NCBI GenBank assembly: GCA_024291935.2
Contig: CM044322.1
Location: 20,893,405 to 20,957,404, forward strand
Origin: Okapia johnstoni
Lineage: Eukaryota; Chordata; Mammalia; Artiodactyla; Giraffidae
Reading direction: 5' to 3'
Length of the DNA: 64,000 bases
Positions 34,190 to 45,430 of this stretch are shown here, one piece after another. The notes under the pieces were generated by a model, which saw only the letters and a program-made list of their open reading frames with translations, did not search any database and was not told the DNA's origin. Each line of letters begins with the position of its first letter. The stretch's first letter is position 1. Made by a program: the position numbers and the translations under genes.

Positions 34190-36030
34190 GTAGTTTTTTC
34201 TCAAGAACTTGAACTCATCTATCCATTGTCTTCTAGTTGCCTATGTGACTATCAAAAAAATCTCAGATTGTTTTTAATCCCAATTTTTAATATTTAATCT
34301 ATTTTTTTCTTTTTGGAAAGCATTTAAGATCTTATCATTTTCCCAGAAACCCTGGCATTTCATAATAGAGTGTCTATATGTCCTTTTTCATTCTAGTAGG
34401 TACTTTCATTCCAGAAACTCAGGTCTTTGAGTTCTGGAAAATTTTCTCAAATTACTTCTCTAATAATTTCTTCCTCTCACATTCTCTTTTCTTTTTTTGG
34501 AGCATTAGTTGTTTGTGATTTTTCCCCCCCCCTTTTTTTCAGATGGGGTTGCTGGGTTGATCCTATAGATTTAGGCGAAGGTAAGTGGGTTATTTTGTTT
34601 GTTCTTACATATTCCCTCCTACTGTTTCTCATTCTGTATCTCTGTGTTTTGCTTTCCGGAAGATTTCCTTGACTTTATTTTTCAGTAATGAATGTTTCAT
34701 TTCTGCAATTGTAGTTTTAATTCCCAGTAACTCTTTTTTGTTCTCTGAATGTTTCTTTTTATGGCCTCTTAGAGCAGCATAGTTTGCATGATGGTTGCGC
34801 TCATAAACTGAACCAGCAGATTGCCTGGGTAAAAACTGCAGCTCAACTGCTTAACCAGCTGTGTTAACATTTGACAACATGCTTACACCCTCTGTGTCTC
34901 AGTTTTCTCAACTGTAAGATAGGGATAGTAACAGCATCCACTCCATGCAGGGTTAGTGTAAGGACTCAGTAAGTTACTTTGAGAGTACTTGCCCAGCATA
35001 TAGTAAGTGCTCAGTACATGTCAGCTCTTATTATTATGTATGTTATCTCTTCTTTCATCTTTTTTCAAATATTAATTACAGGGGCTTTTTTCCTTGAAAA
35101 TTCCTTTATGCTTCCTGCTTTGTCTCTGCCTTTTTTTTTTTTTTTTCTGTTTGTTTTGGTCTCTCTCTCTCTTTTTTTTTCCTTTTTCATGAGGCTTTCC
35201 TCCAACATTTCAGGATCTTGTAACAGTGAGAAATTCACATGATGATTTAATACTCTGGTGTTTACACTTGGCTTGTGCATAGGTGGGTTTCACCATGGGT
35301 AATCTGGACATTTTGTTGTAGAGCCCCTGAGGGGTATGGGTCTTAGGCTGCTTAATCTCTTGCCTGGGTTGTGGGGGGTCTAAACTTGTTAGCCAGAGTT
35401 CTTGAAACTGAGCTGGGTAAGGAGCCCAGATGCTCCAGGGCGCTCTGCTGGCTTTCCTACAGCCCACTGTGTTCCACACATTGGCTTGTTCCCTCTGCTG
35501 AGCCTCGTATTCCTTGGCTAGAAGCATCTCTTCACAGATTGCACATCTGACCACATCTGGATTGGGGTTGACAGTCGCCTAGTTTTGCAGAGTAAGAGAG
35601 GGGCTCTGGGAACTTACCTGCTTCTTACATAATCATTTAACAAATGCTTTTTTTTTTAGCCCACTTCTGAAAGTATCATTGCTTACTATTCCTGGGCTTT
35701 TCTAGGCTTAAAGGGTACAGACCTGCTTGCTTCTGAACTTTTCTCATGGCAAGTTCTGTTTTTGCCCTTCTCTGACATGCTAAGTTTATTACTGCTTGTT
35801 CATCTACTCCCTCTAGAGCTAAAGTTTTGTGGCCTTTTCCCCCACTTTATTTTTCTTGACTCTTATGACCAAATGCCACCTTTAAAAAATCATCCTATTT
35901 GTGGATTTTCAGGGAGATGCAGAGATATGCAAGTGTGTTTTTCTGCTGCTGTTCACAATTATACTTCTCAATGCATTTCTCATGATTCTGGGTTCTGCCT
36001 TTTTGGGCTATAAATAATGAAGGCTGCCAT
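34190..36030 (+). mobile_element. Decayed ancient LINE-like element, split by MIR
   Basis: Long T-rich sequence with blocks I recognise as one interspersed pattern: TCTTCTAGTTGCCTATGTG, AAACTCAGGTCTTTGAGTTC, GAAGATTTCCTTGACTTTAT and TCTTTTTTGTTCTCTGAATG. The pattern resumes after the MIR with AATATTAATTACAGGGGC. An L1M/HAL1-type origin is my best guess, not a firm call. The right limit is uncertain. Confidence 0.45.
34772..35040 (+). mobile_element. MIR SINE
   Basis: Forward MIR: AGAGCAGCATAGTTTGCATG, GCTTACACCCTCTGTGTCTC and TCAACTGTAAGATAGGGATA, then CATATAGTAAGTGCTCAGTA. It sits between two parts of the T-rich ancient element. Confidence 0.85.
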
Positions 36031-36339
36031 CCAGATAATTAATAAATGGGTTACCTTAGTCTATGAAGCTGCTGCTGCAAGTCATTGGTGAGGGATTTGA
36101 GCTATGAGTCTTGAGAGGGAATTTTTCTGATCGGCCGACAGACTCTCAGTGTGTGATCAGCAGTTCATGTGTGTAAACTGGTTAGCAAGGCTCAGGGGAA
36201 CAGTGTGTTTTCCCATGATGGTGATTCATGCCTGTGTGACCTTGGACAATTAAAACATGTGATGTCAGTTCTTTCCCTTGTGAAGAAAACACACCTCTGC
36301 TTCCATGTTTTGTGTTAGGCTTAGAAATTGTAAACTGTA

Positions 36340-36546
36340 ATTGAAACTGAAAGTGTTAGTGATGTCTGACTCTTTGTGACCCATGGACTGTAGCCTGCCA
36401 GGGTGCTCTGCCCATGAAATTCTCCAGGCAAGAATACTGGAGTGGGTTGCCATGCCCTTCTCCAGGGGATCTTCCTGACCCAGAAATCAAACCTGGACCT
36501 CCTGCATTGCAGGCAGATTCTTTACCCACTGAGCCACCAGGTAGAG
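36340..36546 (-). mobile_element. Bov-tA SINE
   Basis: Full-length reverse copy from AACTGAAAGTGTTAGTGATG to CCACTGAGCCACCAGGTAG. A few bases of the CAGTCGTG motif near the tail are deleted. Confidence 0.95.
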
Positions 36547-36734
36547 CTCTGCATAATTGATGGGAAACATTATATTTTCATTGCTCCCCTTTCTTGGCTC
36601 CCAAACATATCAATCTGTGCACATTTATTTATTTATTTTACAACACAAACCACATAAAAGTAAAATGCCTATTTTTCTGTCCTTCTCCTATGTTAGACTA
36701 AGCAGCTTCTGGGCAGGCATATTGGTCATGATTT

Positions 36735-36812
36735 ACTTAGCTTGATATCATCAAGTCCTAGCCCTGGGCATGGTATATAATAGTTGTTCACTAAAATGTT
36801 GACTGAATACAG
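36735..36812 (+). mobile_element. L2 tail fragment
   Basis: CCTAGCCCTGGGCATGG, then ATAATAGTTGTTCAC and TGTTGACTGAATA, which resembles the L2 terminal block. Confidence 0.5.
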
Positions 36813-38980
36813 AGAAGACAAAGCTATCTGACACCAGGATTGAACCCATAACCTTGACCTTCTTAGTTGGAACTTCTAACCATCTACATACAGCCTTAAG
36901 AGAACCCACTTTCATGACTGAGAAGACCCATTCTTTGCTGGCTCTGAGCAGCGGTAAGCTGCTTCACACTGCCTGCCTTGAATACCTGGGGGGCAGACCT
37001 GAAAAATGATCCTCCTGCTAAGCCTGACTCCACATCCTATTACCCATCCCTTGAGCCATATGTTTAGCAACTTATATTTAATAAATACAGCAGCAGAATC
37101 CGATTAGAGTGAGCCCAGTGATAGTTAAACTCGATTGCCAGGGAAATCGAGTTAGAATTCTGAATTGTTTTTATGTATTGCAATGGGCAACTGGAATGTC
37201 TGTTCCATATGGCGCAGACTCTGTCTGCGGATTGCACAGCCCATTCCCTGTCAGATGGTCCCATTTGGGGTCAGTGACGATGGCAGGAAACAGTGTGTAG
37301 AGGCAGGTGATCCCCAGGGGGGTCCATTAGATTTCAATTGTCTTCCCTCCATCACTGGCCCACTGCAGACCCACGGACTTTGGCACAGTTGTGCTTGCAT
37401 CCTTACATTTCTAATTGGCACGCTGGTATTTATGACACTGGCTCCATCCAGGGCTTCAGAAAGGCAGAGACAATGATGGGGAGAGAACAAATGGCTCATA
37501 TAAAGGTTAGTGGCGAGGGTTTCCATGTTTCCAGGGGCGGGGTGGGTTCTTTTATCTGCACCAATCCACCTGTTTCCAGCTGTCACCATTCTGAGGCGCA
37601 TCCACAAAGCTGACAAGTGCTCAGCCAGAGAGCAGGGGGTTGCCTGCTGCTCGGCCTCCAGAGTGATATTTTTTCCTTCTCTCACCACCCTCCCCGCCCC
37701 TAGAATGTACTCTCCTTCCTTCTTGAGGCTGCCTGCGGAGTTTGGCCCTCCTTTACCCTGGCAGGAGGAAGTGGCTTCTTCTCCCATCACTAAATGGAAA
37801 TTATAGAAACTTCTTTAAAGATGTACTGCTTGGGCTGACCTGTTCAGATTTATTAATAAAGCAATTCTGTAGCTTCTGGGGGTGAAATGGCCTTCCAGGA
37901 GCCCGAGGTCACTCTTTGAAAAAAGGATTCCATTCAGATCTCAAGAAGGGATGCACACGCCTCTCAGTGCCCCTTGCTAAGGCTTTTGTGAATGCTTTTA
38001 GAGTCTATTACCAGGAGGCTGGCTTCTGCACATTACGAATATCAATCGAGTTCACATAGCCATTCTCCCTATCATAAAGGAGCCATTCAGAGCCTGGGCC
38101 CTTTCCCTTCCTTGTCAAGAGGAATCAGCTCAGTGAAGAGCATGGGCAGCCTAGCTTTAATTGTTCTGAAGCCTGGCCTCTTGAGCCTTGCAGCCACTTT
38201 TCTTCTGTGTCTGTCACATGCCCTTTGTGGGTCCCTTCTTCTGTAAACATTCTTCCATCCTGAAGTCATCTTGCTCTGTTTCTTGCTTTCTGTCCAAATG
38301 TTTTCCTAAGAATCCATAGCCAGGAGAACTCATATAGCGGCTGCTGGAATGTCATGGCCAGTGACTCAGTGGCCAGGACACCAAGTCCTTTGTCCTTCAC
38401 AAAAAGGCCAGATACCTTCCAGTTGGAGTGCACAAATGTCTTGAAGTCATAGCACGTTCTTATTTAAAAATAAAGTTAGGCCTCCTTGCTTGAGTGGTAA
38501 AGTCTTAATGGCCTACATAAGGCAAATGGCCATAAAGCAAAACGCGTGCTGCTTTATAGCCAACCATTCATGTGAAAGAGGTGTGTAAAATAATGCTAAT
38601 AGTCATAACAACAAGTAGATATTAGGGAAGGAAGGCTGGGAACGGGGGCTATAATAAAACACATCTTTCCCAATATTGCAATTCTGTATGTAACTCCTAC
38701 AAAACAAGAGGGAGGCATTTCCTTCCTGGGCTGGGAGACAACCATGCTGACCTTATCCCTTGTTTTTTGACTTGGTCCTTATTATGCACAGATGCATGGT
38801 GAGGATGAGGGTGTCATCTGGAATTAGGTGAAAGGAAGAAGTGCATTGCTTTCCGCCATGTTTATCTCTTGCACTACTACCAAAGATACCCCACCATAGT
38901 TGGACACAGTTATTATGCAAGGCCCAACAACCACTGAACAAGTCTTGGTTATTGCAGAAGAGCCATCTCAGACGGACTCT
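36813..38980. other. Repeat-free 2.2-kb block, candidate conserved non-coding DNA
   Basis: No interspersed repeat is visible in about 2.2 kb, the longest such span that also lacks simple repeats. It holds the longest non-repeat frame (37251-37790 minus, 179 codons), but that frame overlaps open frames on the other strand and has no known domain. AT-rich homeodomain-like words (TTTATTAATAAAG, CTTTAATTG) occur near 37848-37860 and 38156. A regulatory role is only a possibility. Confidence 0.35.
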
Positions 38981-38984
38981 TTTT

Positions 38985-39290
38985 TTAAAAAATTTGTTTT
39001 ATTGAAGTATAGTTGATTTACAATGTCATGTTTCTACTGTACAGCAAAGTGATTCAGTTTTATATAATATATTCTTTTTCATATTCTTTTCATTGTTTTT
39101 TTCCTTATTTTTAATTAAAGGGTAATTACAATATTATGTTGGTTTCTGCCATACATCAACATGGATCAGCCATAGGTATACATATATCCCCTCCCTCCCA
39201 TCTCCCACCCCATCCCATCCATTTTGATTTATTACAGGATAATGAATATATCAATAGTTCCCTGTGCTATAGAGTAGGACCTTGCTGTTT
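38985..39290 (-). mobile_element. L1 3' end, outer copy (interrupted)
   Basis: Reverse L1 3' end: TGTTTTATTGAAGTATAGTT and ACTGTACAGCAAAGTGATTC, then a break at about 39091. It resumes at about 39219 with ATTTTGATTTATTACAGGAT and TATAGAGTAGGACCTTGCTG. Another L1 lies in the gap. Confidence 0.85.
39092..39218 (-). mobile_element. L1 3' end, nested copy
   Basis: A T-run, then AAGGGTAATTACAATATTAT, TTTCTGCCATACATCAACAT and CCTCCCTCCCATCTCCCACC. It is a different L1 subfamily tail that splits the outer L1 3' end, in the same orientation. Confidence 0.85.
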
Positions 39291-39299
39291 ACACTCTCT

Positions 39300-39480
39300 C
39301 TCCCTTCTTTTTTTTTTATTGGAGTATAATTGCTTTACAGTGTTAGTTTCCACTGTACAACAAAGTGAATCAGCCATATATATCCTCTCCCTCTTGGACC
39401 TCCCTCCCTCTCCCCTCCCACCCCACCATCAAGGTCAGCACAGAGCTCCTCTTTCTTTACACATGGGTTTTTCTCTCTAG
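39300..39480 (-). mobile_element. L1 3' end, third copy
   Basis: A T-run at 39308-39319, then ATTGGAGTATAATTGCTTTA, AGTGAATCAGCCATATATAT and CCTCCCTCCCTCTCCCCTCC. It follows directly on the outer L1. Confidence 0.85.
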
Positions 39481-39840
39481 AGCAACGCCTAGAGGCATTT
39501 CAATATGCTCTAGGGTATTGGGTTTATATTTGGGGCCCTATGCCATTGGTGAGAAGCTAAGCAAGGCAATATCCCATCAGGGAACCCTGATGGACCCTCC
39601 CTGCAAAGTTCTTTGGCAGCATCATCTAGTTTTATGTTTATAGCCCTCTTGGCATTCCCCTTTTGTTGTCCCCAGCCTTTAGAAAGTCTTGTTTAAATAC
39701 TCCCCCTGGTTTTAGCTGTGCTTTAGAGTTGGCAGGACAGTATCCTGGCTCATGTTTGGTCAGAAAATGAAGTAGGAGCAGTTCTGTCCCCAGATGAGCA
39801 GTGGTGGCCCTGGTAATTAACAAAAGATTTCCCTTAGGCA
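39481..39840. other. Unassigned non-coding stretch
   Basis: No repeat or gene recognised. Confidence 0.45.
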
Positions 39841-39841
39841 G

Positions 39842-39960
39842 TGTTTTCCAAAGTGGGTTGCATATAATATGAGTTCCATTTGGATATTAATAAGCCTTGT
39901 AGGGAAAAATAGTTCCATGGCTAATCAGGTTTGGGGAATGCTGGGTAAAGCATTTTAAAT
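39842..39960. mobile_element. Possible hAT-type fragment
   Basis: CAGTGTTTTCCAAAGTGGG at the left and TTTGGGGAATGCTGG near the right resemble the ends of hAT-group elements. The family is not identified. Confidence 0.35.
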
Positions 39961-40004
39961 GAGTTGACTCCTAGCAAGACTCCTCAAGACTTTTTCACTA
40001 GTTT

Positions 40005-40482
40005 TCTGTAGCTCCTGTAACTAATTGCTTATACCTGGTGACTTTCATTCTCACAGTTCTGGAGCTCAGAAGTCTAAAGTCAGTATAACTGACCTGAAAT
40101 CAAGGTGTTGGCAGGGCTGTGTCCTCCCCACAAGCTCTAAGAGAGAATCTTTTCCTTGCCTCTTTCAGCTCTGGTAGGTGTCCATATTTTTTGACTTATG
40201 TCCACATCATTCCAATCTTCAACAATAGCATCTTCAAATCTCTCTCTTCTCCATCTTCACAGCATCTTCTTATGTGTGTGTGTGTGTGTGTGTGTGTATT
40301 TAACCTCCCTTTGCTTCCCTCTTATGAGGATACATGCGATTGCATTTAGAGCCCACCTAGGATAAACTACTCTCTAGATCCTTAATTTAATCAAATCTTT
40401 TGCCATATTAAGTAATATTCACAGGCACCAGGGGTTTGGAAGTGAATATGTCTTTTCACAGGGTCACCATTTAACACACTAA
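40005..40482 (-). mobile_element. MaLR-type (MLT1 group) LTR
   Basis: Reverse LTR pattern: TCTGTAGCTCCTGTAACTAA, CTCACAGTTCTGGAGCTCAG, TTGCATTTAGAGCCCACCTA and CACAGGCACCAGGGGTTTGG, then GGGTCACCATTTAACACACT. A GT microsatellite has grown inside it. Confidence 0.78.
40273..40298. repeat. (GT)n microsatellite
   Basis: 13 GT units within the MaLR LTR. Confidence 0.96.
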
Positions 40483-40842
40483 AGCCCAGACTACATTATA
40501 AGCAGTGTGCATCTCTAGGATGAGGTAAGTGTTGTGAAGAGTTTCTTAAACCTCTATGATAAAACAACCCTCTTTTCAGGAAATTTTTGTAGGATCAGTG
40601 TTCTGAAGAACACACTTTAAGAAATTTTACCAAGGAAAGATGAATCTTGGGGAAAAATGAAGGCCAATCCGTCCTGCTGCCCTTCTCCTTGTAGATCTAG
40701 GTTTTATTTTACTGAGGAAGATGGTACTTTCCTTGCCTTAGGAGATGATATTATTGCACAGATAAAATATGAAAAAAATATCAGCAATTTCACAGGGACA
40801 TCTAAGCCAAATTCCACAGATGAAGTTTCTCTAGGGAATAGT
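40483..40842. other. Unassigned non-coding stretch
   Basis: No repeat or gene recognised. The short frame at 40657-40845 has no known domain. Confidence 0.45.
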
Positions 40843-41045
40843 TAAAATAGCATTGTATTTGGAGTTTCAAAACCTGGATTGGATTCCTGGTCCTCCTACA
40901 TAAGAGCTAAATGATGCTGGGGAAGTAATTAAACTTTTCTAAGCCTTGGTTTTCTCATATATGAAATTGGGATAATAACCATAGCTGCCTTGTTGTAACA
41001 TGTAACTGCTGTGTGTAAAAGTACTTTATTAAATGTGAAAGTTTA
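40843..41045 (+). mobile_element. MIR SINE
   Basis: Forward MIR: AATAGCATTGTATTTGGAG, ACCTGGATTGGATTCCTGGT and AAACTTTTCTAAGCCTTGGT, then AATTGGGATAATAACCATAG. Confidence 0.8.
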
Positions 41046-41189
41046 TATAATCTAACTAATTATTTCTATTCTCTGAGACCAAAGTTGAAAAAAAAAAAAA
41101 AATCTTGTCCTATTGGTTGATGATAATGATGGTAGTGGGAGTAGATTTCTCCTGGTCTTCTCTGGAGGTCAGGTTGTTTTTACTCAGTG

Positions 41190-41285
41190 AGAGACCATAG
41201 AAACCTGCTTATACTTTCTTATCTACTGTTTTATCTCCAATACTTGGCATCTAGTGTATGCTCATATGGCATGAATGAACTCCCT
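41190..41285 (+). mobile_element. L2 tail fragment
   Basis: The text resembles the L2 terminal block (ATCTCCAATACTTGGCATCT, then GTGTATGCTCATATGGCATG). Diverged. Confidence 0.4.
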
Positions 41286-41369
41286 TTGCCTGGATCACTA
41301 CCCCTAGTGTCAGTTTTACACAATTGTGGAATGCTTGGGTTGGAAAGGCCCTTGAGATGTCATCTAGAA

Positions 41370-41545
41370 CAGTAGTTCCCCAGTGCTGATCTGGGAACTG
41401 TTAATGGATGGCTACATGAGAACCAGCTGAAAGTGTATTAAATACAGTTGGCAGGCACCACTCTGAGGATTCTGATTCAGTAGATCCAAGGTGGCACCTG
41501 GGAACCTGTACTTGTATTAAGTTCTGTGGGAGATGTGATACAGCT
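41370..41545 (+). mobile_element. MER5A-like hAT element
   Basis: CAGTAGTTCCCCAGTGCTGA, TGAGAACCAGCTGAAAG, GAGGATTCTGATTCAGTAGA and CACCTGGGAACCTGTAC, in MER5 order. Ends decayed. Confidence 0.65.
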
Positions 41546-41724
41546 TGTCCATATACTAATCAAGCCTTCCCACTATCTTCATATGGAATCACTCCTAAAG
41601 CATTACACTAAATAGTCTATTTCTTTTTAAAGATCTCCATGGAATTTTTGCAACTTCCTTTACTAGAGATGCTCTTTTTATCAAGTAGTCATATGAGTCA
41701 GCCACAGCTCAGTGCATCTTCATG

Positions 41725-41800
41725 ATTCATGTATTCATTCATTTGTCCATTCATAGACATTTATTTTGCACCTATGATGTGCCTGGCACAGTGCTAATTT
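41725..41800 (-). mobile_element. L2 tail fragment
   Basis: ATTCATTCATTTGTCCATTC, GACATTTATTTTGCACCTAT and GATGTGCCTGGCACAGTGCT: a clear reverse L2 end. Confidence 0.75.
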
Positions 41801-43286
41801 ATTCCACCGTATCCCTTTTCAGAAGCTCCTTAGTCAATATGAAGCCCATGATTTAAAGTCTTGGATTTCTTCTTTTTTGACTTGAATAAGTAGAGACATA
41901 AGATGACTTGCCTTTCTGCTTCACTGTTTGCTTTTCTCTTTCCAGGGATTATCTTTAATGTAAGAAGGAAGCTTTTCTTCCCCTCAGTGGTGAAATCTTG
42001 AATGCCTCGGATTCATGGATCAGACAGTTGGGAGGGGCCTCAAGAGACCCAGTCCTCAAAAAGGTAAGGGAGCATCAGCCTCATTTTCCCATTCACAAAT
42101 AAACTAAATAAAAGTCAGGAGCCCTAAATGATTTTCCCAGCATCAGAATCAAGAATTGTAGGGCTTAGATCTCTCCCTTTTATTTCTTAAACTAATGTTT
42201 ATTCAGAACTTTTTATTCTAAAATAAAGTATGTGGAAGCAATATTCTCCCATTTAAAAAATAGTTCCTTTCATATATTCATCTACCTGGCTTAGGGAATG
42301 GGCCTTCTTCAGGGTTCATAAGTACTTATTGACACCTTCCGATATTCTCCCTGTTGGCTTATAAATAAATATCACATTCTCCCAGACTGAGCCAGCCAAT
42401 GTCTATTACATGGTGGATGAGTGAAATGTTAGCTGAACTTTATTTTCCTAGGCTACAGCGGGGCCTCAAATGTTTTTCAGAGAGTCTCTCTAGCCCTAGA
42501 GGATGACAGTGCTTCCCCCAGCTCTGCCCCTCCTGTCTTTACTGTGTCTCTGTTCCAAGGATGCTCTGCTCACCTGTCACCAGCAGTCTCCAACAGTGAT
42601 GAGGCAGCAGGTCTCCAGGCAGTTCTAGAAGCTGTCAGGGGCTCTGCTGGAATAGGGCTGCAGCAGTTGGGAGCCCTGCTCTCCCTGTTCCTCTGGGTCC
42701 TTAATGGGAACTTCATAGGGTTGAATGGTGCTGCCCTCCTGTGGCAAATCACACCCTTTGGGGAGCAAGGGAGTGGACCCATATCTCTGACCTGTGTGTC
42801 AGGGGATTGAGCTAATCAGAGAATTGATATTTCTCAGTTTAAAGAAAGTCTGCCATATCTCATTGTGTTCTTGTTAAAAGAGTTTCTAGACAGAGTAGAT
42901 TCTGTAAGCTGCCCTCCTTTGCTCAAATCCATCCAGAAGTCAACGGAGGGATGTGTAAGCACCAAAGGCCTCGGGGCCATCAACTGTGGACTCAAATCCT
43001 GGGATAGATTATGGGAACAGGATTGTAATGGTCTTTGTAAGGGCAATGAGAAGTTTGAGATTTGCTGCATTGTCTGAGCCAAATATAATTAGATGCCTGT
43101 TGGCCCCAGGAAAAGGCAAGATACTTTACTTTGTGTGTGTGTGTGTACACCTAGCTAGCATATGGAAGAGACTCTTGATTAGATGAAGGTGGTATTCTTT
43201 TTCTTTCAATCTTTCTTTTAAATTATTGATATTTGTATATACTGTTAGTATCATGAATTTTCACTCCATTTTCTGGAAATCTAATC
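41801..43286. other. Unassigned stretch with short (GT)n
   Basis: No gene or family recognised. A GT run lies at 43132-43147. The frame pair at 42544-42810 (plus) and 42570-42782 (minus) has no known domain. Confidence 0.42.
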
Positions 43287-43288
43287 AT

Positions 43289-43475
43289 TAAGAATCCACC
43301 TGCAATACAGTAGCCACAGGAGATACAGGTTTGATCCCTGGGTTGGGAAGATCTCCTGGAAGAGGAAATGGCAACCCACTCCAGTATTCTTGCCTGGAGA
43401 ATCCCATGGACAGAGAAGGCTGGTGGGCTACAGTCCATGGGGTCACAAAGAGTCGGACACGACTGAAGCAGCTTA
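43289..43475 (+). mobile_element. Bov-tA SINE, lacking the first head bases
   Basis: Starts inside the tRNA-like head at TTAAGAATCCACCTGCAATA, so the A box is missing. The B-box region reads GGTTTGATCCC. The body is well kept through TCGGACACGACTGAAGCAGC. Confidence 0.94.
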
Positions 43476-45264
43476 AAATGCATGCAGTCATTCAAAATAG
43501 CCCCTTCATGCTGTTAGCAGTGAAATCTGAAGTTCAGAGAATCTAAAGAAATTAACTGAATGTCAACAGAGTACCATTTATGAAACATACAAAATTCCCA
43601 TCTTTTCTCTCTCTCTCCTACTCCATCACTTCACCTGGTTTATCACTTGAAAGGGGATAAAACTGTTTTGTGTACAAATATACAAAGCCTGCCTTTTCTT
43701 CCCTGACCCCAGCCCACTGTCATCTCCCACCACCTCCCTGATCCCAAGAGAGCCTAGATTAAGGAACTTTTGGCTTTTTGTAAATCTGTAAATTTGGGAC
43801 CAGCGCAGCAGCAGATCAGTCCCTTGTTGTTTGTCTCCCAGAGTGTTCACAGAGCTATTTGCATATGTCCCGAGGGAGAAGCATCCAAGGAAGCCACCAG
43901 TGTCAGCGGCCACGGCCACCCTTCTAGGATAACTGGAGTGGAAGGACATGTGTCATGGAGTCTCAGCTTTGGATTTATTCTGATGCCAGGAAATAGGGGG
44001 TGGAAGGCGAAAGTGTAGGGCAGAAGGAAGACAGATGAATGGTTAATGGGGGCTGAAGTGGCAGATTGAGAGAGAGCACAACACAATAGACAGAACGATG
44101 GATTGATGGATTGGACCCAGAGATGTAAATAGGATAGTTTATCTAAGCTGTTTAGAGTCTCTCCTCCTTATCTATCCATCTATTTATCTATCTGTCGTAA
44201 GTACAGACCGATAGGGGAACAGACAGATAACGTGAGTAGGAGAGATTAGTGGCAGGCACAGGTGCCTCCTGGCATCCCAAACTTCAGGAGAGGGAAGGGG
44301 ATTGGGGACCTGGAGGACAGATTCCAGACACTTCCCTGGAGGATCCCCACACCCCCTGTACCCCAAATAAGAAGACAACTAGCACCCAGACAGAGAGGGT
44401 TACTCAGGCATCTCAGTGACCACTCACCTTCTTCGTGCTCCAGACCTTTCCTCTAACAATCTGCACGTGTTCTGTTCTCAGGCCCGGAAAGTGGGCAGCT
44501 GTCAATCTGAGGGGGGAGGCTGGGAGAGCACGGCTTGATGCTAGCGTACATTTTTATCCCAAAGCCTTGCTTTAAATTCCAGTCAGACTTCCAGTCTTGC
44601 AACAACACCAGGGGAAAGGAAGAGCAGAAAAAAAAGAGAAGGAACGCTAACTGGGCTCCGGCTGCTCCGGAAAGCTGTCAGCTGTCAGGGCTGCTTAACT
44701 GACAACCAGAGCCCTGGGAGCCCAGCCCCAGGAGAGGACAGGGCTGGCTGCCAACCAGTGGGCGGTGAGGTGGGGGAGTGTCCTGTGGTCTGTGGTCAAC
44801 TAGGGGAAGCAGCGGGCTCAAGGTATAAAGGTAGCTGTGTGGAGGGGAGTCAGGCCCTCTCAGGACACCCTCTCTTTGCTGGAATAGGACAGGTGCCTCA
44901 GAACTAGAGAGGGTGGAAGTGAAGGAGGCAAGGGGGCAGAGGAAGTCGAGAGATTTCCAGAGCTCGCTTAGGCACACAGGTGCAGGGACCCCACCTTTGA
45001 TCCCTGTCACCTCAGGACTGAGTAACAGCCTTCGGGTTAGCTAGCAGTCACTACAGGGAGGAGCTGGCCTTTCCCTTTTCTCATCCACACACACCAGCTT
45101 CCAGGATCCCTCTGTCTTTCTCCTCCTCCCTTTCTTTCTGCTGGACCCAAATTCCTAGGTTTGAAATTCCAGTGAATCTCAAGATCACCTTTCGAGAGCA
45201 GACTCTTGTGTCAACTGGGAAGACCTAGCAGGGCTCTGTTCCATTTCCCACTACGTAATGACAC
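43476..45264. other. Repeat-poor, GC-richer block
   Basis: No interspersed repeat recognised. An imperfect (TATC)n run lies at 44166-44193. 44450-45060 is GC-rich for this window. It carries AGCTGTCA words at 44497, 44673 and 44680, and a TATAAAG at 44824. A 110-codon minus frame (44678-45010) has no known domain. A regulatory element is possible but not shown. Confidence 0.38.
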
Positions 45265-45430
45265 TGTGACCTTGATCCTAGTCCCCACTGCTTATTATGT
45301 GACCTTCATCATAGTCCCCAGTTTATTCACTGCGACCTTGATCCCAGTCTCCACCACTGATTTTGTGACCTTGGTCTCAGTCCCCACTACTGACTATGTG
45401 ACCTTCATCCTAGTTCCCACTACCTACTTA
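45265..45430. repeat. 33-bp minisatellite, five units
   Basis: Five tandem units, four of 33 bases and a last of 34, starting at 45265, 45298, 45331, 45364 and 45397. Each begins TGTGACCTT or a close variant and contains AGTCCCCA or a variant. Because 33 is a multiple of 3, a plus-strand frame (45206-45451) stays open through all units as an imperfect 11-residue repeat. No known protein is recognised. Confidence 0.92.

Noticed and set aside
35210..35554. 114-codon minus frame starting MVRCAICEEM, which looks like a zinc-binding start
   Set aside because: Only one CxxC-like pair, and it lies antisense to the ancient T-rich repeat. No partner cysteines or histidines are arranged as in a RING or zinc finger.
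37251..37790. 179-codon minus-strand open frame, the longest outside repeats
   Set aside because: No recognisable domain, low-complexity composition, open frames of similar size on the opposite strand, and no matching splice or promoter context.
42544..42810. 88-codon plus frame with a hydrophobic stretch
   Set aside because: No domain recognised; an antisense frame of similar length is equally open.
45265..45430. Regularly spaced units considered as a CRISPR array
   Set aside because: The units are directly tandem with gradual variation and no unique spacers, in a mammalian context. It is a minisatellite.
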